Assembly (NCBI RefSeq): GCF_000801105.2
Contig: NC_079516.1
Span: 51,567,265-51,631,264 of the forward strand
Direction: 5' to 3'
Source of the DNA: Raphanus sativus
Lineage: Eukaryota > Streptophyta > Magnoliopsida > Brassicales > Brassicaceae
DNA length: 64,000 nucleotides
Shown: positions 60,905 to 64,000 of the stretch, in pieces
How the letters are laid out: every line of letters starts with the position of its first letter
Numbering within the stretch: the stretch's first letter is position 1
Program-made: the position numbers and the translations under genes
The notes under the pieces: model-generated
The model's input: only the letters and a program-made list of their open reading frames with translations
Databases searched by the model: none
Told to the model about the DNA's origin: nothing

Positions 60905-62962
60905 ATGGCTTCCTCCACCATCACCACCACCACACTCTCCGACCTCCCTGACGTCATCTTATCAAACATCTGCGCACTCGTCGCCGACACACGAGCTCGC
61001 AACTCCCTCTCCCTCGTCTCCCGCAAGTTCCTCGCCCTCGAGAGATCAACCCGCTCTCACCTCACTCTCCGCGGCAACGCGCGTGACCTCCACCTCCTCC
61101 CCGGCTGTTTCCGATCCATCTCCCACCTCGATCTCTCCTTCCTCTCCCCGTGGGGCCACTCTCTCCTCTCCTCTCTCCCCATTGACCACCAGAACCTCCT
61201 CGCTCTCCGTCTCCGCCTCTGTTTCCCCTCCGTCTCCTCCCTCGCCGTCTACGCACGCTCCCCGACCTCCCTCGAGCTTCTCCTCCCTCAATGGCCGAGG
61301 ATCCGCCACGTCAAGCTCGTCCGCTGGCACCAGAGAGCTTCTCATATCCCTCTGGGAGGCGACTTCGTCTCCATCTTCGAGCACTGCGGCGGCTCCCTCG
61401 AGTCGTTAGATCTCTCCGCTTTCTACCACTGGACGGAAGACTTGCCTCCCGTTCTCCTCCGTTACGCTGACGTGGCCGCCAGGCTAACTCGTTTGAATCT
61501 TCTAACGGCGTCGTTTAACGAAGGTTACAAGTCTAGCGAGATCGTTGATATAACCAGAGCTTGTCCTAATCTCACAGACTTCCGCGTAGCGTGCACGTTT
61601 GATCCGAGATACTTCGAGTTTGTAGGCGACGAGACTCTCTCCGCCGTGTCAACCAACTGTCCTAAACTTACACTCCTCCACATGGTCGACACGGCGGCGG
61701 CTCTAACGAGTCCCAGAGCGGTTCCAGGTAACGACGCTGGAGACTCGGCTGTCACGGTGGGGACGCTTGTGGAATTTTTCTCAGCTCTGCCGTGTCTAGA
61801 GGAGCTTGTGCTTGACGTAGGGAGGAACGTGAAGCAGAGTGGTGTGGCTTTAGAGGCGTTGAACTCCAAATGCAAGAAGCTAAGAGCTTTGAAGTTAGGA
61901 CAGTTCCATGGTGTTTGCTCCGCTACAGAGTGGCGGCTCGACGGTGTAGCGTTATGCGGAGGTTTACAGTCGTTGTCGATCAAGAACTCTGTTGATTTGA
62001 GTGATATGGGTTTGGTGGCTATAGGGAGAGGATGCTGTAAGCTGAGTAAGTTTGAGATTCAAGGGTGTGAGAATGTGACGGTGAAGGGAGTTAGAACAAT
62101 GGTTACTCTTCTGAGAAAGACTTTGACTGATGTTAGAATCTCTTGCTGTAAGAACTTAGATGCAACAGCTTCGTTAAAGGCTGTTGAGCCTATCTATGAT
62201 AGAATCAAGAAACTGCATATTGATTGTGTTTGGTCTAGTTTAGAGGAGGAAGGAGGTGTGGAGGAGACTAGCCATGATGATGATGAGTATGAGAGGAGTC
62301 AGAAGAGGTGCAAGTATTCATCGGATGAAGCCTTGAATGGGTTCTGTTCTGAAGACAGAGTGTGGGAGAAGTTAGAGTATCTGTCTTTATGGATCAGTGT
62401 CGGAGAGTTTCTAACGCCATTACCTATGACAGGACTACATGACTGTCCGAACTTGGAAGAGATTAGGATCAAGATAGAAGGAGACTGCAGAGGCAAACGC
62501 AAGCCATCAGAGCCAGAGCTAGGCCTAAGCTGTCTTGCTCTCTATCCAAAGCTCTCCAAGATGCAACTAGACTGCGGTGACACAATCGGTTACGCATTGA
62601 CCGCACCTCCCTTGCAGATGGATCTGAGCTTGTGGGAGAGATTCTTCTTGACTGGAATCGGTAACTTGAGCTTGAGCGAGCTAGATTATTGGCCGCCACA
62701 GGATAGAGATGTGAACCAGAGGAGTCTTTCGCTTCCCGGTGCAGGTTTGTTGCAAGAATGTTTAACTCTGAGGAAGCTATTCATCCATGGAACGGCTCAT
62801 GAGCATTTCATGAATTTTTTGTTGAGGATCCCTAACTTGAGGGATGTGCAGCTTAGAGAAGACTATTACCCAGCGCCTGAGAATGATATGAGCACTGAGA
62901 TGAGAGTTGGTTCTTGTAGTAGATTTGAGGATCAGTTGAACAGCCGCAATATCATTGACTGA
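60905..62962 (+). CDS. MAX2: MAX2 F-box/LRR protein (strigolactone and karrikin signalling)
   Basis: A single uninterrupted exon of 685 residues (Arabidopsis MAX2 is 693, also intronless). The F-box is at about 9-55: TTTLSDLPDVILSNICALVA with SLVSRKFLALERS. LRRs follow (HLDLSFLSPWG; LESLDLSAFYHW; CPKLTLLHMVD; LQSLSIKNSVDLSDMGLVAI; LSKFEIQGCENV). The C-terminus is LRDVQLREDYYPAPENDMSTE. MAX2 is the substrate receptor of an SCF ubiquitin ligase in the nucleus; with D14 or KAI2 it targets SMXL repressors for degradation. The 5' leader is CT-rich with a G-box. Gene order fits At2g42620. A broken copy of part of this gene lies at 48683-48965. Confidence 0.97.
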   Translation: MASSTITTTTLSDLPDVILSNICALVADTRARNSLSLVSRKFLALERSTRSHLTLRGNARDLHLLPGCFRSISHLDLSFLSPWGHSLLSSLPIDHQNLLALRLRLCFPSVSSLAVYARSPTSLELLLPQWPRIRHVKLVRWHQRASHIPLGGDFVSIFEHCGGSLESLDLSAFYHWTEDLPPVLLRYADVAARLTRLNLLTASFNEGYKSSEIVDITRACPNLTDFRVACTFDPRYFEFVGDETLSAVSTNCPKLTLLHMVDTAAALTSPRAVPGNDAGDSAVTVGTLVEFFSALPCLEELVLDVGRNVKQSGVALEALNSKCKKLRALKLGQFHGVCSATEWRLDGVALCGGLQSLSIKNSVDLSDMGLVAIGRGCCKLSKFEIQGCENVTVKGVRTMVTLLRKTLTDVRISCCKNLDATASLKAVEPIYDRIKKLHIDCVWSSLEEEGGVEETSHDDDEYERSQKRCKYSSDEALNGFCSEDRVWEKLEYLSLWISVGEFLTPLPMTGLHDCPNLEEIRIKIEGDCRGKRKPSEPELGLSCLALYPKLSKMQLDCGDTIGYALTAPPLQMDLSLWERFFLTGIGNLSLSELDYWPPQDRDVNQRSLSLPGAGLLQECLTLRKLFIHGTAHEHFMNFLLRIPNLRDVQLREDYYPAPENDMSTEMRVGSCSRFEDQLNSRNIID

Positions 62963-63213
62963 AACTAAACAATTGAGTTACTAATACAGACACTATTAGT
63001 ACATTTGTATTTGACTTCAGCTTTTGTTTAGCTCTAGTGTTATGCTTGTAATAACATGTTGTTATAGGAATAATGTAATGAAAATAATCACTCAAATCAA
63101 CTAAAAGAGGTGCCACTATGTAAAATGTTTTGCAATAACCAGAGACAACCTTTGTCAGTATGTAATCCGAAACCTGCTTCATCAATTATGTAGAGGAACT
63201 AACAACATACAAA
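62963..63213. other. Short spacer between convergent MAX2 and cysteine oxidase genes
   Basis: 250 bases holding both 3' UTRs. AATAATGTAATGAAAATAA near 63068-63086 may act as a MAX2 poly-A signal region. In Arabidopsis, as I recall, several genes lie between these two; none is seen here. Confidence 0.55.
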
Positions 63214-63912
<699 letters not shown>

Positions 63913-64000
63913 CTGTTTTGACAGAAAAAAAATGAACCAAGTGAGAGATAGTGATAGTAGAAGTATAATGAGGACAAGACATCAGTTAGAGACCCTCAGA

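Noticed and set aside
60882..61409. 175-codon ORF overlapping MAX2
   Set aside because: A Ser/Pro-rich shadow frame of the CT-rich MAX2 coding sequence.

Overview
This is plant nuclear DNA, most likely from a Brassica (A or C type genome; I cannot tell which). The genes have GT-AG introns, the protein sequences are very close to Arabidopsis, and the intergenic space is AT-rich and full of Helitron, hAT, PIF/Harbinger, MULE-like and LINE debris. From memory, the intact genes occur in the same order and orientation as Arabidopsis chromosome 2 around At2g42550-At2g42670: a MAP3K-like kinase tail, TBL39, TTL3, PPC2, LSH10, MAX2 and a plant cysteine oxidase. Several Arabidopsis neighbours (a LEA gene, the 14-3-3 gene GRF9, and genes between MAX2 and the oxidase) are not seen here. 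That fits gene loss after Brassica genome triplication.

Layout. 1-231: 3' end of a kinase gene (+) with a frameshift. 872-4355: TBL39-like O-acetyltransferase (-), five exons, with a Helitron terminus in its last intron. 4356-21087: a long gene-poor stretch holding an RNase H relic, a 1.5 kb fold-back element with a perfect 10-bp target duplication, a 1 kb poly-A retroposon, a tandem repeat block and two MITEs. 21088-23621: TTL3-like TPR/thioredoxin-like scaffold (+), seven exons. 24503-28517: phosphoenolpyruvate carboxylase (-), ten exons, complete. 28518-44322: repeats, including two same-length (678 bp) hAT-type elements in opposite orientation, a related 591-bp family, a 1.2 kb Helitron with both ends, and a second Helitron that contains one of the hAT copies. 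44323-44859: LSH10-like ALOG regulator (+). 44860-60904: repeats again, with a mosaic of gene fragments that includes a piece of MAX2, a 2.9 kb Helitron, and a 1.6 kb tandem duplication with a LINE 3' end inserted in one copy only. 60905-62962: MAX2 F-box gene (+), intronless. 63214-63912: 3' part of a plant cysteine oxidase (-), running off the window.

The genes are independent plant loci, not an operon: cell-wall acetylation (TBL39), brassinosteroid and stress scaffolding (TTL3), anaplerotic carbon fixation (PEPC), organ-boundary transcription (LSH10), strigolactone/karrikin signalling (MAX2) and oxygen sensing (PCO). I see no new enzyme system. The unusual content is structural: the mosaic with a MAX2 fragment, the fold-back element with Pol III-like boxes in each arm, and the tandem duplication whose second copy preserves the empty LINE insertion site.
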